A stretch of DNA of 64,000 bases. Source: Plazaster borealis. Taxonomy: Eukaryota > Echinodermata > Asteroidea > Forcipulatida > Labidiasteridae. Location: assembly GCA_021014325.1 (NCBI GenBank), contig CM037457.1, positions 10,854,538-10,918,537 on the forward strand. The letters run 5' to 3'. Of this stretch, positions 9,223 to 21,489 are shown one piece after another. Both the position numbers and the translations under genes were made by a program. Position 1 is the stretch's first letter; every line of letters starts with the position of its first letter. The notes beneath the pieces were generated by a model. The model did not search any database and had not been told where the DNA came from. It was given only the letters and a program-made list of their open reading frames with translations.

Positions 9223-12200
9223 TAAGTTGTGTTTGCAATGGCGTGCCTTTCTTTTGTATACCTTTATCATGACGAGGACCGATTCCCTACACACATTGAC
9301 AATAATCACCAATTTATGTATTAAACCATGCGAGCTAAACGATATCTTACAACACTGCTCATCTGCAGGGTAGCTGTTGCCGACAGTCAAAAGGTAAACG
9401 CGCAGTTTGCACTATTCAAAAACATGTCTTTACATCTTTAAGTTATTTTCTCTCCTGAGTATGCGGGTATCAATCATTAATAACAAATCACAAAAAAATT
9501 TTGCTTGACAAAAACTACATTTCATCTCGGGAGGCTAGCTGTTTTTGTGTATTATTATGAGTATAATATGACCCCAGGGATTTAAACAAAGGCGTATTCA
9601 CATAGCTGAACAGGCTGAACAGAGTTTCGAAGACGAAGTGAAATTTTGCTGTTTGTTTGCAGGATGGACTATAAAACAAAGAGTAAGTATTTAATTTAAA
9701 AATTAATTAGTTATTAACTAATAAGTGATTTTGTGGGGTCAGCTACAGAAAGGTGCCGATGTTCAAGGTTTTAGGAGAGACCCATCACATTTCCCCTTCT
9801 AGCCTCGGTTTGGATACATTGGCTTGCAAGGATGATAGAACAATATGAGCACCCTTTGGGATATTTAAATGCTATGTCACAACAGGGTATGGTCTTACTC
9901 CGCTCATTGCATCAAGGAATGAGATGTCCTCTCCTACAAGAAAAGTACTTTAAAAAAAAGAAGCCCTGTTTAAAACGGTAATTCAAGTGTTGTATCACGG
10001 GGTGTTGCATGCAACCCTTGAATTTAATTTCACATTGACAAGTTAGCGTAGTTGCCATGTGAAGGTGAGATTTCACATCTTTATTATTCTCAAATCCTAT
10101 GCTTGTGAGTCTGAAAGGAAATTGAATTTTTTTCGCCATTTCATAATCAAATCGCATAATGCGAGTAATACAGCCAAAATAAAATCTGATGGCAAAAGAG
10201 AATAAGCTACGCTTTTTATGTAACTGGAGGCGGGCAGAGGGAGGGGAGGTGGGTGCGTCACATTTCCCAATGCCAAATTACTTCCCCGCAGAAGTTGGCG
10301 AGAGTGCTGTGAACTTGTTGGAGACAATAAAGCTTAAAAGCCAGGATATTGAAATGTATAGTCCATGGCCTTTATCGATGGCAAGACTTAATAAGTACAG
10401 GACAAAGAAAGATCATGAACAGGTGTGGTTGGCGAATCATTAATTTTACTTTGTTTGCATGTTTTCCATCGATTGGCAACTGTATGCTCTAGTTTTATAG
10501 CTATATTCCAGAGCTCATGTTAATCTGCATCTGCATGAGTTCCACTGACACCCTTAGCCTCGTTTCAAGCTAGATTTGCATTGGCGCACGACCCACATCA
10601 CATCACACCACACCATACCCGACCTGAACACTCTACTGGTTCCAAGTCAGTGTCCGTTGCGTGACAAATTTGCATACACTTGGACTGAATGTACTTTTTT
10701 TCTAAAGTAAAAACAATATTGACAGCTCAAAGACAGGGTGGAGACTACCCACTGTCTTATATTTGATTCCTTTATCTGAAATGTATCATTAAGGGTATCC
10801 ACTATATCAAACAGTGAAACAACAAATTGATTTTAATGGATCTATAGACATTCATGAATTGCTTTTATTACTGCTTTGCCTCTCAGTTTAATGTTATTTT
10901 GCATTATAAAGAAAAATGCAATAAAAGCACCAACCTTTGAAAATTTCCTCAATTTGTTGCTATAACCTTACATATAACCTTACAACCTTACATATTTTGC
11001 AATCATTCTTATAATAATTTAGGTGCAGAGATTTTCTGCACTACAGGAATGGCGAGGATAGGCCTAATTTGATTAAATTTATGGGTCAATTTACCTGAAG
11101 TATAATCTCATAAGTACGCAGGAAATAATAATCAGGTCGTGCATGATGGTCTGATAGTACTGGAGAAGTAGAGAAAAAAACCCGCAAACTTGTCAGTGAA
11201 ATATTACAATCCTTATAGGGGTCGTTATCCCTTTGAAAACAACAACGCACTTAAATATATTACACATGCACATAGGCCTATGCTTGTTGTAGAATCATTC
11301 GTTCCAACCATCCTCTAGTTTTCAAGAACCATACATTCCAACCACTCAAACCATTTCCACGAAGTATGCTGTCACGTGTAGAAGGACCTGAAATCGGTCA
11401 AGATTAAAGTGGCTGTACGACTATAGTTTGTTTTATTGTGCTGCATGGCACGGTCATAAGGTTAGATCTATTCACAATTTTAATCAATAAATATGCCAAT
11501 ACTTCAGACATAGTCCGTGTAAAGATCGTTACCCATATCAACTTAATACCAACTTATCTTTCAGATTAAAAATATACAACTGAGTTTGATGATAACTATC
11601 GCCCAATTTAGTCTTTAACCCTCCGGGGACAGGTGATGGAAACAAAATCACACGGAGGAACACATGCATTGTATAGCTGCAGTACGAGTGACTTTTTCAA
11701 AAATTTGTGAAGTTGATTTCTATTGGCTTGCAATTGTTTGACATCATTCATGAATGTCCTTGTGGAGTATTTTAGTGTTCAGGTCTATGAATTTGATGAA
11801 GATACCAGACTACAGCCAAGTGGGCAATTGATCACCTTTTATGGACCGATACCCTATATATACTGGAAAAGTGAGAACAAGCATGTGATATGTTGCATAA
11901 AAAGAATTGGGAGTAGAATTTTCGAAGTTGACCTCTTGAACTGATGTGAAATGCAATGGAATAGGATTATCTGGAAGGATTGGGGTATAAACTTAAGGAT
12001 TTTGTTTGGAGCGAGTTATGTCCTAATGAGTGGTTTTGCTGTGACAGCTATACAGTACACACGTGCTTCCCAGATGATTTTAAAAGATTCCAAAAATATC
12101 GAACAATGACACAAAGTTTTCCAATGTAATGTGTGAGACCTTTCTTCAACTCAGGGTAACAGAAATGATCCTAAAATGTACACTGTCCGCCCACTTAAAC

Positions 12201-12392
12201 CCTCCACGAGAGAGGCAGCTGAGATGGGCATCTTTTCTATTTCCATATAGAAGTTATTATTTTAAACACAGTATCACCACAATTCGACCTCGTTACGTCC
12301 CCTCCCAACAAACTTTAGTGACACTTCCCTGACGGAAACACGTAGCAGGCAAAGCTCCAAGTGATATCTTTGTTGATGCGAGGTTTGTTGTC
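9223..12392. other. Intergenic region downstream of GPCR 1
   Basis: About 3.2 kb without a supportable gene. Short open frames (for example 10189-10443 +) match no family I know and have no exon signals I trust. Confidence 0.5.
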
Positions 12393-13469
12393 TCATGACA
12401 AAATGAGGTCGCCCTGGACGGCATTTTTCCTAACACAGCGTCCTTTTTGAAGACACCACACGAACGTCTCGATGAAGGCTTTTCTGTAGCGAGGGTGTAC
12501 GGCATAAAATACGAGTGGGTTGATGGCAGAGTTTAGGTACCCCAGAGCTCTCAGTGTCTGCAGTATGAGTTGAATGGTTCTGTAATCAAGTTCATAATGC
12601 GTCATGAATGCCGTAACCAGTGAAAATATTTCGAAAGGTGCTAAAAGTCCGAACGAAACCAGGCAGGTGATGGTCAGCATTCGTGTCACACGATTACGGG
12701 CACGAGCGTGAACTTGGGGTCGACGTTCCTGCGCTGCAACTTTCTTCTTCGTAAGGGACCTCAGGATGCATAGGTAAAGTGCGACGTTGAAAATAAATCC
12801 AATGTAAAAAGGTGCCGACTGAATGATGTTGTGGGCTTCGCCTGCCCACTTACCGACGGGCTGGCAACTCGCTGCAACGGTTGGAAGATGCTGGTATGTT
12901 TCGGACGCCGGCCAGATGACGCAGTAGTGCTCGAGAACACAGAACGAAGGAATCAACAAACAGGCAAAGAAACTGGCTGATCCCCACACACCACATGTTA
13001 GCTTCAGTGTCAAAACTCTGTTATTAAGCACTATGTGTTTTATTGGCTTGCAGATGGCCAAGAACATCTCGAGTGTCACCAAGGTGATGAAGAAGAGCGA
13101 GGCGAAATAACCCACAGACCTGCAAAAAGGAATGATGATGCAGCCGAATACAAGCCCTTCCGAACCTTTGTCATAGACGATGGGAGACATGGCATACCGT
13201 AGTATCCTCTCCCCTGCAGCAAACATAAGATACAAGATATCCGTCGCAGCAAGTTGAACTAAGTAGTGGTTAGTGACAGTCCTCATGTGCTTCACGCGGA
13301 ACACAATTACCAAGAAGAACAGGTTACTGACGACGCCAAAAATGAGGATGCATGGCATGATGATACTGACAATCGTAGCCGTGCCTTGAGTGTACAGTAC
13401 CCTGCCTGCTGTGGTTGGGTCTGTGTAGTTTTCTATGAATTTGTCCTTACAGTAAATGTTCAAAGCCAT
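12393..13469 (-). CDS. Class A (rhodopsin-like) G-protein-coupled receptor, peptide-receptor type, DRY motif lost
   Basis: A 358-residue intronless receptor for the plasma membrane; ligand unknown. Visible landmarks are an N-glycosylation sequon (NYT, residue 14), TM1 with GVVSN (N49), TM2 with LAATD (D77), C110 at the top of TM3, a long second extracellular loop with C183 and C202, TM6 with GLLAPF, and TM7 NSAINPLVF (N317, P318). The usual D/E-R-Y at the end of TM3 reads E134-M135-F136 (TLEMFLAICKP), so the Arg that most class A receptors use in G-protein coupling is missing. TM6 lacks CWxP. The start is supported by an in-frame TGA four codons upstream and an A at -3. It is paralogous to the receptor at 37574-38668. 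It could be an active receptor with atypical coupling or a decoy. Confidence 0.88.
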   Translation of the reverse strand: MALNIYCKDKFIENYTDPTTAGRVLYTQGTATIVSIIMPCILIFGVVSNLFFLVIVFRVKHMRTVTNHYLVQLAATDILYLMFAAGERILRYAMSPIVYDKGSEGLVFGCIIIPFCRSVGYFASLFFITLVTLEMFLAICKPIKHIVLNNRVLTLKLTCGVWGSASFFACLLIPSFCVLEHYCVIWPASETYQHLPTVAASCQPVGKWAGEAHNIIQSAPFYIGFIFNVALYLCILRSLTKKKVAAQERRPQVHARARNRVTRMLTITCLVSFGLLAPFEIFSLVTAFMTHYELDYRTIQLILQTLRALGYLNSAINPLVFYAVHPRYRKAFIETFVWCLQKGRCVRKNAVQGDLILS

Positions 13470-15460
13470 GTTGAAATCTCAATTGGTATATCAACATCGA
13501 CAGCCAGGTATAGAAGTGATCCTAAAAGTTCTTTTTTTCACTTTTTGATATTTCCATCTCCAGCAACGCAAACAAGCCTCATTCTATCCAAAGGAAATTA
13601 AACAGTAGACGGTGTTAACGATAATATTGCCATATTCCGTGTCAGAGAGGGAGTGGACATTTTTCAATTCCAGCCCTCGACATTGACAATTATCAGCAAT
13701 GATGGATGGAATAACAACAGCGACTATATATAGCGTATCATTTCACCGAGATCGATGAGTGATCCAACACCCAAACTGCTCCAATACCCGTGGGTCAGTT
13801 TAATGAGTAATCAGTGAGTGAATTTTTGTTGACGAGCTTCGTTTAATAGTTTGCTTTGCAGGGCAATTCAATAATGTAACACCGCAAACTGCTTTTGAAC
13901 AGTCAGTAGAAGCACACAAGTTGCAATGAATGTGTGCTCAGGTATCCATCGTATATAAACGGTGTTGACAAAGTTGTCTCACGGCGAGAAGTTCCGGGTT
14001 TTAATTTTTGTCCAAATTTGCTCGATCTTAAATTTCCCTCGTCCTGGGATTGAGCACGTTTTCGAGGCTTTATAGTTTCACTTCTGTTGGGTGAGAGATC
14101 GAATAGCCCTCCTCAATGAACATTGTTTGAGCTTTAATCCGTGGTGGAGATAAGTTAGTTCCTAATAAAGAGATAAAGTGTCCACGAAGTGATCTGTGAG
14201 TGCAATTAATGCACCCATGACCTACCCGGACGAAACTGCAATACTGCTGATCTCGTTGGTCTTATATAGCATAGTTCATTTGCTTTTCTAGTTTGCTTTT
14301 TTGTTCACTCAACAATCAAGGAATCGGATGCGAGTCTTTGTCTAAATCAATAGATCATCAATAGATCCTTAATAATAAGAGAATTTTATAAGAATCCTGG
14401 AGAATGTGGTGATCACGCACTATCCATTTGTCAACATTGCGTTGTCCCGTATCGAAGTCTACTACCGTAACCAAACGAAGCCGTACGTCGCTCATCAACC
14501 CGTGTTTCGTTCATCGGTAAAACAAAGTCAGCATCATAATAGACATTAGGATGTTATCGTCATCGCTATTGTCAAACGCCAGAAAGGTTCAATCTAAAAG
14601 CGATCATCTTAAATCTGCTTTGAATAATGAATGTTGTTATGCCATTAAATCCAGATATATGTTCACAGAATATTTATAGGAAATGAGCATCGTCAAGTGA
14701 GTCATCTATACATTTTAAGCATGTGTACACATCTAACTGAAACCAGGTTTACCACGAAAATTACAATTTATTTTGTGAAAGTTTTCACCTCACCAAGGTT
14801 CACGTTAATATAAACGTCATTATCTTTGGTGCCGAGCAAAGGAGCTTCATTTTGGTTTACAATTCAACAGACGAGACAGGGCAAAGTTGCCGACTCTCTT
14901 TAATAATGTAAGACCAAACCCCATAACTCATGTATTTATTGGGTGACTTTCAATCTAACATGGCTGGATTAAACATTAAAAGGAATTAGTCGAATATGCA
15001 ATATGATGATGGGTGCTGATTTGTTGCTAGGTTGCATTTCAATTTTCTAGCAGCCTGGTTATTTTAAATTGTACAAAATGACTTTACGGTAAGAACAAAC
15101 GACTGCAGTTTGTGACATTTATTTTCACTGTGTAAATCAGTAAGCGTGCCTCAAAATTTTGAATCGATTCCAATGTAGCATTTATGATACACATGTTGTT
15201 AGTCGCTGAATAATCAACATGCATTGACTTACAATATGAAATTTCACTCGTTTTGATAAAAACTTGATTGTTTTAATGATTGCTAATGGTCGGTGTTTTG
15301 TACTACTGTTATTGTCTAAATAAAATAGGAGTGCTTTAGATGGAATCAGTGATAAAAACTCTCCAAACATTGTATCAAGTCAGTTTTTAACTAGAAAGAG
15401 TATTCTTGAGATGTAATAATATCAGGCACTTGGCACACTGACAGCGAAAACAGGGAGATT
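13470..15460. other. Upstream region of GPCR 1
   Basis: No second gene was recognised. The 5' UTR and promoter of the minus-strand receptor should lie here, but no defined TATA box or initiator could be fixed. Confidence 0.45.
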
Positions 15461-15515
15461 TGTATTTATTTATTTATTTATTTATTTTTATATATTTTTT
15501 TCGGGGGGGGGGTAG
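15461..15515. repeat. (ATTT)n microsatellite followed by poly-G
   Basis: Several TATT units in a row run into T-rich sequence and then ten G residues. It is a simple repeat. Confidence 0.85.
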
Positions 15516-16300
15516 AATATCAAAGAAATATTATGAGCTTACAGAGGAAGGAATTATATTTTGACGAAGTCGTCTTGTATGTGTAGCTCACAGATCTCTA
15601 TGAGGAAGATTTCCGAACACCAGGGACACATTCTTGCCAATTGTTATATTGTGTAATTTTTAGGTTGCTCGTAAAATCTGCCGACCTTAATTCCCTGACA
15701 TCACAATACCGTAGTCATCTTTAAACGCCTGAGCGAAACTTATCAAAACACACGTCCATTAGTACATTAATAAGTCTCTGTTAATAACCAATACCCACAT
15801 GCAACTGATATTATAATAACACTTGGGATTGAAAATTCTATTTCCTGGTTGTCAGTCTCGGGTTTCAAACAATCCGGGCTGTATTTACCCAGCAGACTCT
15901 TCAAGACTATCAGCCATCATTTATTGTGTTGAATATTAACCCGAGCAGGGCTATAATGTATTCAGATAGAACAGAGATCTCTGCTTTTTTGGTATGGCGT
16001 CAGTTCTAAAACTTATCCATCGACACAGTAAATTTTTAAATCCGTCTTTATCCTAACGGACGTTTTTAACTTTCACTCCGTCAGCAGTTTTGAATACTTG
16101 GGTTACTGGGTTGGATTTTTTCTCGAAATGGAGAACGGAGAATCACTCTCATGTGTTTCAAAAAGTCACTATGATTGTTTAAATCATACAGTCCAGTTTA
16201 CGATGCGGTCATGCCTATGGGATCCTTTTGGCGCCCCCTGCAAGAGACGAGAACTTTTATTTCAATTAATGTTTACAATAAGTGTGTCGTCACCTTCGTT

Positions 16301-16655
16301 TTAAGGGGAGGGTTTACCTTTGGTAACTACTCTAAAAAATTAATGACCATGAAAACGTATACTTGTTGAAGAGCACTGGAGAGCTGTTGATTATAAAACA
16401 TTGTTAGAAACTACCCCCTTTGGAGTAATGTAGTTTTAGAGAAGGAGGTAACTTTTCATCCAAAAATTTGAATCTGAGAAAGGCTTCAGGCATGAAGCCC
16501 TTCTCAGGCATCTGAAAGCACACAATTTTATGCAACAAGGGTGTTTTTTCTTTCATTATTTTCTTGCAACTTCGATCACCACTTGAGCCAAAAGGTTTAC
16601 GGTTTGTTTGCTTGTGTTGGGATACACCAACTTTGGCAATTACCAAAAGAACCCT
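16301..16655. mobile_element. Diverged copy of the 668-type TTAA MITE
   Basis: It starts at TTAA (16301-16304). It shares GAGCTGTTGAT, TATAAAACATTGT, TCTGAAAGCACACAA and GGTGTTTTTTCTTTCAT with 668-1041 in the same order, and also has a central hairpin (AAGGCTTCAGGCATGAAGCC). The right TTAA has decayed. Confidence 0.7.
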
Positions 16656-16658
16656 GCC

Positions 16659-16842
16659 ACTTGCTGGTCATTTCCGGTCTGAAGATGGCGCAAAATGGCC
16701 ATAGAACTTTAATTTTCTGATGCAAGGATATGCGAGGAAGATTGTGGAAAAAATGGGTGTCTACAGCATGCTTAGTTCAGGAGTTATTGTCAACCATAGC
16801 GCAGAAATGATTTCAAACCATTATTCGGCAGGTAATTTCTTG
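16659..16842. repeat. Direct repeat, copy 1
   Basis: It runs from CACTTGCTGGTCATTTCCGG to CAAACCATTATTCGGC. A second copy with scattered substitutions lies at 17100-17275 in the same orientation. Confidence 0.75.
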
Positions 16843-17099
16843 CTTGTGTTAATACTTAGGCCCGGTTGAATAATTTGGTGTTGGTAGTAACCCTGCTTCC
16901 TGGCCACTGGCTTCGCCTGAAAAATGGTGACAGAAACAAAACTAGAACGAGAAGAAAGCCCTTGACATGGGCTTTCCAATAGTATAAAACTTTTCAAAAT
17001 CCAGTTTTATTCTAAGGGTGATTTAACCGTGCTTACTTTGTATTTGTCTCTTTGAAAGCTCCGTATACAAAAATCCCGTTGAAGCCTTCCGAGTATCCC

Positions 17100-17275
17100 A
17101 CTTGCAGGTCATTTCCGGTATGAAGATGGCAAAAAATGGCAATAAATCTTTAATTTTCGGATGCAAGGAAATGCGAGAAAGATTGTGAAAGAAAGTGTGT
17201 GTCTAGCATGCTTAGGTCATGAGTTAATGTCAACCAATAGCGCGGAAGCGATTTCAAACCATTATTCGGCGGGAA
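17100..17275. repeat. Direct repeat, copy 2
   Basis: Begins CACTTGCAGGTCATTTCCGG and ends CAAACCATTATTCGGCGGG. It matches 16659-16842 over about 180 bp, with about 440 bp between the two starts. Neither copy has a convincing reading frame. Confidence 0.75.
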
Positions 17276-19008
17276 ATTTTCTTTCTACTGCTGGTTTTCA
17301 CTGCTTTGGTTAATTTGGCTGCAATCGGCCACCGTTAGAAAAAGAAGAATATCTCCCGGGGGCGCAGGTCTTCGTTGACTTGAAGTTGACCAGAAACTTG
17401 AGCCTTTGTCTTGACCTTTGATGTGGATGAATTAGATTTGACTGTCACTCATTCTGCTATGGGTTGCTTTGGCTATTGGTTGTATAGCTGTCAAGCTGTC
17501 GTCATGCGATATCAGTTTTACCCGGCCCGTCGGCGTCTCAAGTCAGGGACTGTCAATGTCATCTCGCGGCTCGTTTAGATTGAAAGTCCAAGATCATTGA
17601 TAGCTGTAGGCTATGTACCGAATTGTTTGTATTTTGTTTTATTGAATATCGGCATTATCAGAGTCGTTTATCATTGTAATTACTCTTCTAGGTGATCACC
17701 TGTTATTACTCGAGTTTCGCTTGGGGGCGCACTTTCCTATCTGGCGTCTGCAGATTCTGTGTTAATAGCCCGTGTATTATCATACATCGTTAATGGATGT
17801 AATGGTTTACCGCACAGATAATCATCGTTTAAACAATTTGAATCAGTTGGTACGCAGGGAGCATCTAGGACAAGCCACAGAAGAGAGTTAGCGATTTTTT
17901 CCTGGGACGTCTTCAAAAGAGTTATATGACATGAATGAACCGTCTTCTTTTTCAAATATCATTTCAAAATGCCTCCAATTCTGAGAGTGTCACACCATGT
18001 TACTCGCGAACTGTGCTGAAATATGTGATGGGGTTTCATTACTAACCGATATTGGGCACCATCTTTTTGTTTGCGTGATGCAGTTTTTGTTTAATGTATA
18101 TAGGAAACTGACTCTCTTTTGAAATTACACTCTTGCCCTTCTTGGAACAGTTTTGTTAATAGTATTCAGTGCCCGCAGGCTAATGGCAAATTGTTTTTTT
18201 CTTCGAGAGCTACTTTCACGAGGCGTTTTGTAATACAAGGACAGTCTTGAAGAATTCAATTTGTGTTGTGCTACCATAGGTGATGTCATTCCACAATACC
18301 TAAATTTTCCTAATGCATGGAAATCTATACCGAGCTGAAAGAGCCGTGTTAAGACTTTAATGTGATAATACAATTTAATAAGCAACAATGTAACATATCC
18401 ACACACGGGAGGATGGTAGACCACAGTGTGTTATCTGGTTTAGTTAAATTTACTGACTGAAAACGTCTACAGCTTGGCATTCCAAGGGTAAATGTTGGTC
18501 CGATCCTGTTTGTCCTATATATTAAATTTCCAGTTTGAAGACAGCACAAGAGCGGCACCGGGTTTATTACAAGTCGACCTTTCACTATACGCGCAGGAAC
18601 GTGTTGAGACCTATAGATTGAGGGGCCTGTTACTTCTGCTTCGGTTTTCGTTCCAGTTCCAGTTCCAGTTCCGGTCCCGGTTCATTTCAGAAATGGAAAT
18701 AATGGCCTAAAGTGTCTTGCACCTTGAGTTGTTATGCATCCACCGGGTCACATGTACCGTTGTTTGTCTGTGGAATCGGAACTCTTCCATTATTGTTATC
18801 ATTTAAATAATGTTTAATCCTTTCTCAAGTTGGAAGGTATAGTGGGGAGTTTTAAAATCGTGGCTCACAATAAGTTGACATCTTTGATTGCAGTAATGGC
18901 CTTGTAATTTTGTGCACAGGTTCTTTCAAATTTAGTCTTTTAGAATTCTTGATATTGTAATTGGATCACGTTTTGTCGTTGAATATGTTCCCCCTCCCCT
19001 CTTCTAGA
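17276..19008. other. Unassigned intergenic sequence
   Basis: No gene was recognised. A short (GTTCCA)n run occurs near 18650-18680. Confidence 0.45.
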
Positions 19009-19448
19009 ATGTCTACTTATCGGCCCATAATGCAATTACGACCCAGAAAGAAAAATACTGCAACGATGAACTTAAACGAGAACTTGTCGATTGTTGGTGT
19101 TGGATTTCTTGATGAACCTCTTGCTTCGACGGACTTGAATCAACTTTTAAACGACAGTTTGAATGATCTTATTACCGGAATGATCGCCAAATTGCTAAAC
19201 TAAATGACTGTTTGACGGCTGACGTTTCTATACAGGGACATTCATTATCAAATTTAATTGAACGAGACTGATATCAAATTAGACGTGAATTGACGGGGGA
19301 ATCTTTTCGAACCTTAGCATTGCTTGTCCTAACCTTTGAGAAAGAAACTGTTATGTTCGAGTGTATAAGCTATGAATCTCTTGAGCGGCTATTGCCGAAG
19401 AAGTATCGTACCGGTATGTATGCAAAATATCTACAGGTCAACTCCTGA
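19009..19448 (+). pseudogene. Broken ORF of unknown family
   Basis: A pyrimidine tract with AG at 19006-19007 precedes an ATG at 19009. The first frame runs MSTYRPIMQLRPRKK... to LITGMIAKLLN and stops at 19201-19203. A frame two bases over continues without a gap of sense (NDCLTADVSIQGHSLSN), is interrupted by TGA at 19269-19271, then reads YQIRRELTGESFRTLALLVL and on to LLPKKYRTGMYAKYLQ before a stop at 19446-19448. The composition is protein-like across both breaks, which suggests a decayed gene or retro-element fragment with one frameshift and one nonsense change. No family was recognised. An alternative is chance open frames. Confidence 0.4.
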
Positions 19449-21489
19449 ATCACTGTTTTAAATTGTGCATTAATTATTGGACGTCTTACATTGGAATTCG
19501 TAATTTAAGATTGTATTTCAGCTATTTAATTTAATTACTTCTGCTATTAGTGAAGGCTTTTATTCTAGCGTGACCTGACAAGTCTGCGGAAATTATATTC
19601 GCACTTTTGCTTGTTATTTCATTATATAGGCACCGAGCGTGCCATGGCTTTCATGTACTATGTTATTGGGAACTGTGTGTTTTTGCAGCCACTGCCCGCC
19701 CTGGCTTGAATTCGGTGCCGTATTTGGATAAAGTATCGTATATAAATCACAGTACGGTATTGGTAGCGAGGAGCATTGATTTGCCTCGATTAGCAAACGT
19801 CTCACGTTTTTCTGGTTCCTAAGGAGGGTTGCGGTAACGTCATGCACTAACATTCCTTATACGGATTGTGTTGGCTGTGTGACCATCTTCAAGCCAAGTG
19901 CGTCAGAAGGTAGTCTGCACGTTTCTTTCAGAAGTGTATGTGAGTTCACAAAGCTCTTTTGTTGCATTCACTCTGAGGACATTCCTTTGTTCTGTAAACT
20001 TAAGGAAAATCCTATTCTTCAACACTGTACAAAAAACACTGTGTGGACGTGTGTAAGTCCACATAGTGTTTCAGGTCCCATGTGGACCTCTTTTGTTCCC
20101 AGGTCCACACTTCGTACACATAGTACACTTGTACACAACACCCAGTCCGAGTGCCATACATTTTTATTTGACTCAAAAACAATTGAAACACTCCCTTTAA
20201 TGTATAATAATTGTACACGTCACATGAAATTACTTTACGTATTCACCAAAAGCACATCATCTGGATCACGTCATGTGTCATATAGTTCAATTTGAATTGT
20301 TTTGTGATGGCATGGATGGAAAATTCAAAAGTTTTTCACCATTGGAACATAAACATGATAATAACAATAAATGCCTTTGTACTTTATTTTGACCATGCAT
20401 CGAAGGAAGCATTCGATCATGCAGGTATAATGGTATTAAGTAATGGCATAGTCGCCATAGCCAAACACCCTATGGGGATTAAAATTGTAGGTCCGTTCCT
20501 GTATCAAGATGGTTCTATTCTAGTATACCTTTGACACCTTCCCTTCCGCATTTATTAGATGCTCAAATTGGGCGTAATTGGCTCAATCTTCATCACTTGC
20601 GCCAACCTCGCCAATATTTGCTGTTAAGATGAAAGCACTGTACGAAACGTAGCCAGCTCAAGGGAGACGACCACGGAAGAAAATTTACTCCATCCGACGT
20701 AGAGATACCGTGCGAGTCATCCGTATTAATCATACACCACACATCAAAGCCAATGATATCTAAACGGTTTTTGTTGAAGTAATTTATCTCCTTATTTCTG
20801 ATGAGTACCGTGGCTAATGGTACTGACTAATGAGTCTGTTGCCCTACAGAGACAAACTAACATGATTAACCCAGAATCACTACCGATGCTAAACAAGTTC
20901 TCTTCGCATCAAATGTCTTGGAAAACATTAAACCTGTAAGGCGATAACTTGCTTCCTTTCGTAAAGGTATTGACTTAAGATATTAGCGCGGGTCTGGCCG
21001 GTGTGTTATGGTTAAATATCCTGAATTGAACTCGACCATAGGAATGTGTTTTCCCCCTCTTTCCACTTTCAAAAAGTCACAAAGATCACTATGTAACCGA
21101 TACCTGAACTCAAACCACAGAACTTCTTGGCCTTATCCAACGTGCTATAAATTGATTTTCATCGGTAGCTCTACTTGAGATTGTCTTATAGTATCATGCT
21201 TAGTAGTAATGAAACTGAAAATCAAGTATAGCAGTGTGAAATACACGGTTAGGTAGTAGTGGTACACCTTTAATGGCAGCCTGCTATAAAAGTGTGAGAA
21301 AAACCAATCTTATCTCACAAGACGCGATGAGCCATGATGATAACACCTACGGGAATTTGTTTTTATGCATACACGAGGCTAGGGGCCATCTCATCGATTA
21401 CTTATGGTTGCAGCCATCTTACCCCCCCTTAAATTATAACAGAACTGAAGCTTAGTAGAGGAAAATGGTCTGATCCCTTTTGATATGGA
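19449..21489. other. Unassigned intergenic sequence
   Basis: No gene was recognised. A small hairpin at 20036-20069 pairs ACACTGTGTGGAC with GTCCACATAGTGT, and further AGGTCC/GGACC motifs follow to 20110. Confidence 0.45.

Noticed and set aside
13266..13601. 111-codon plus-strand open frame
   Set aside because: It is antisense to the N-terminal part of GPCR 1.
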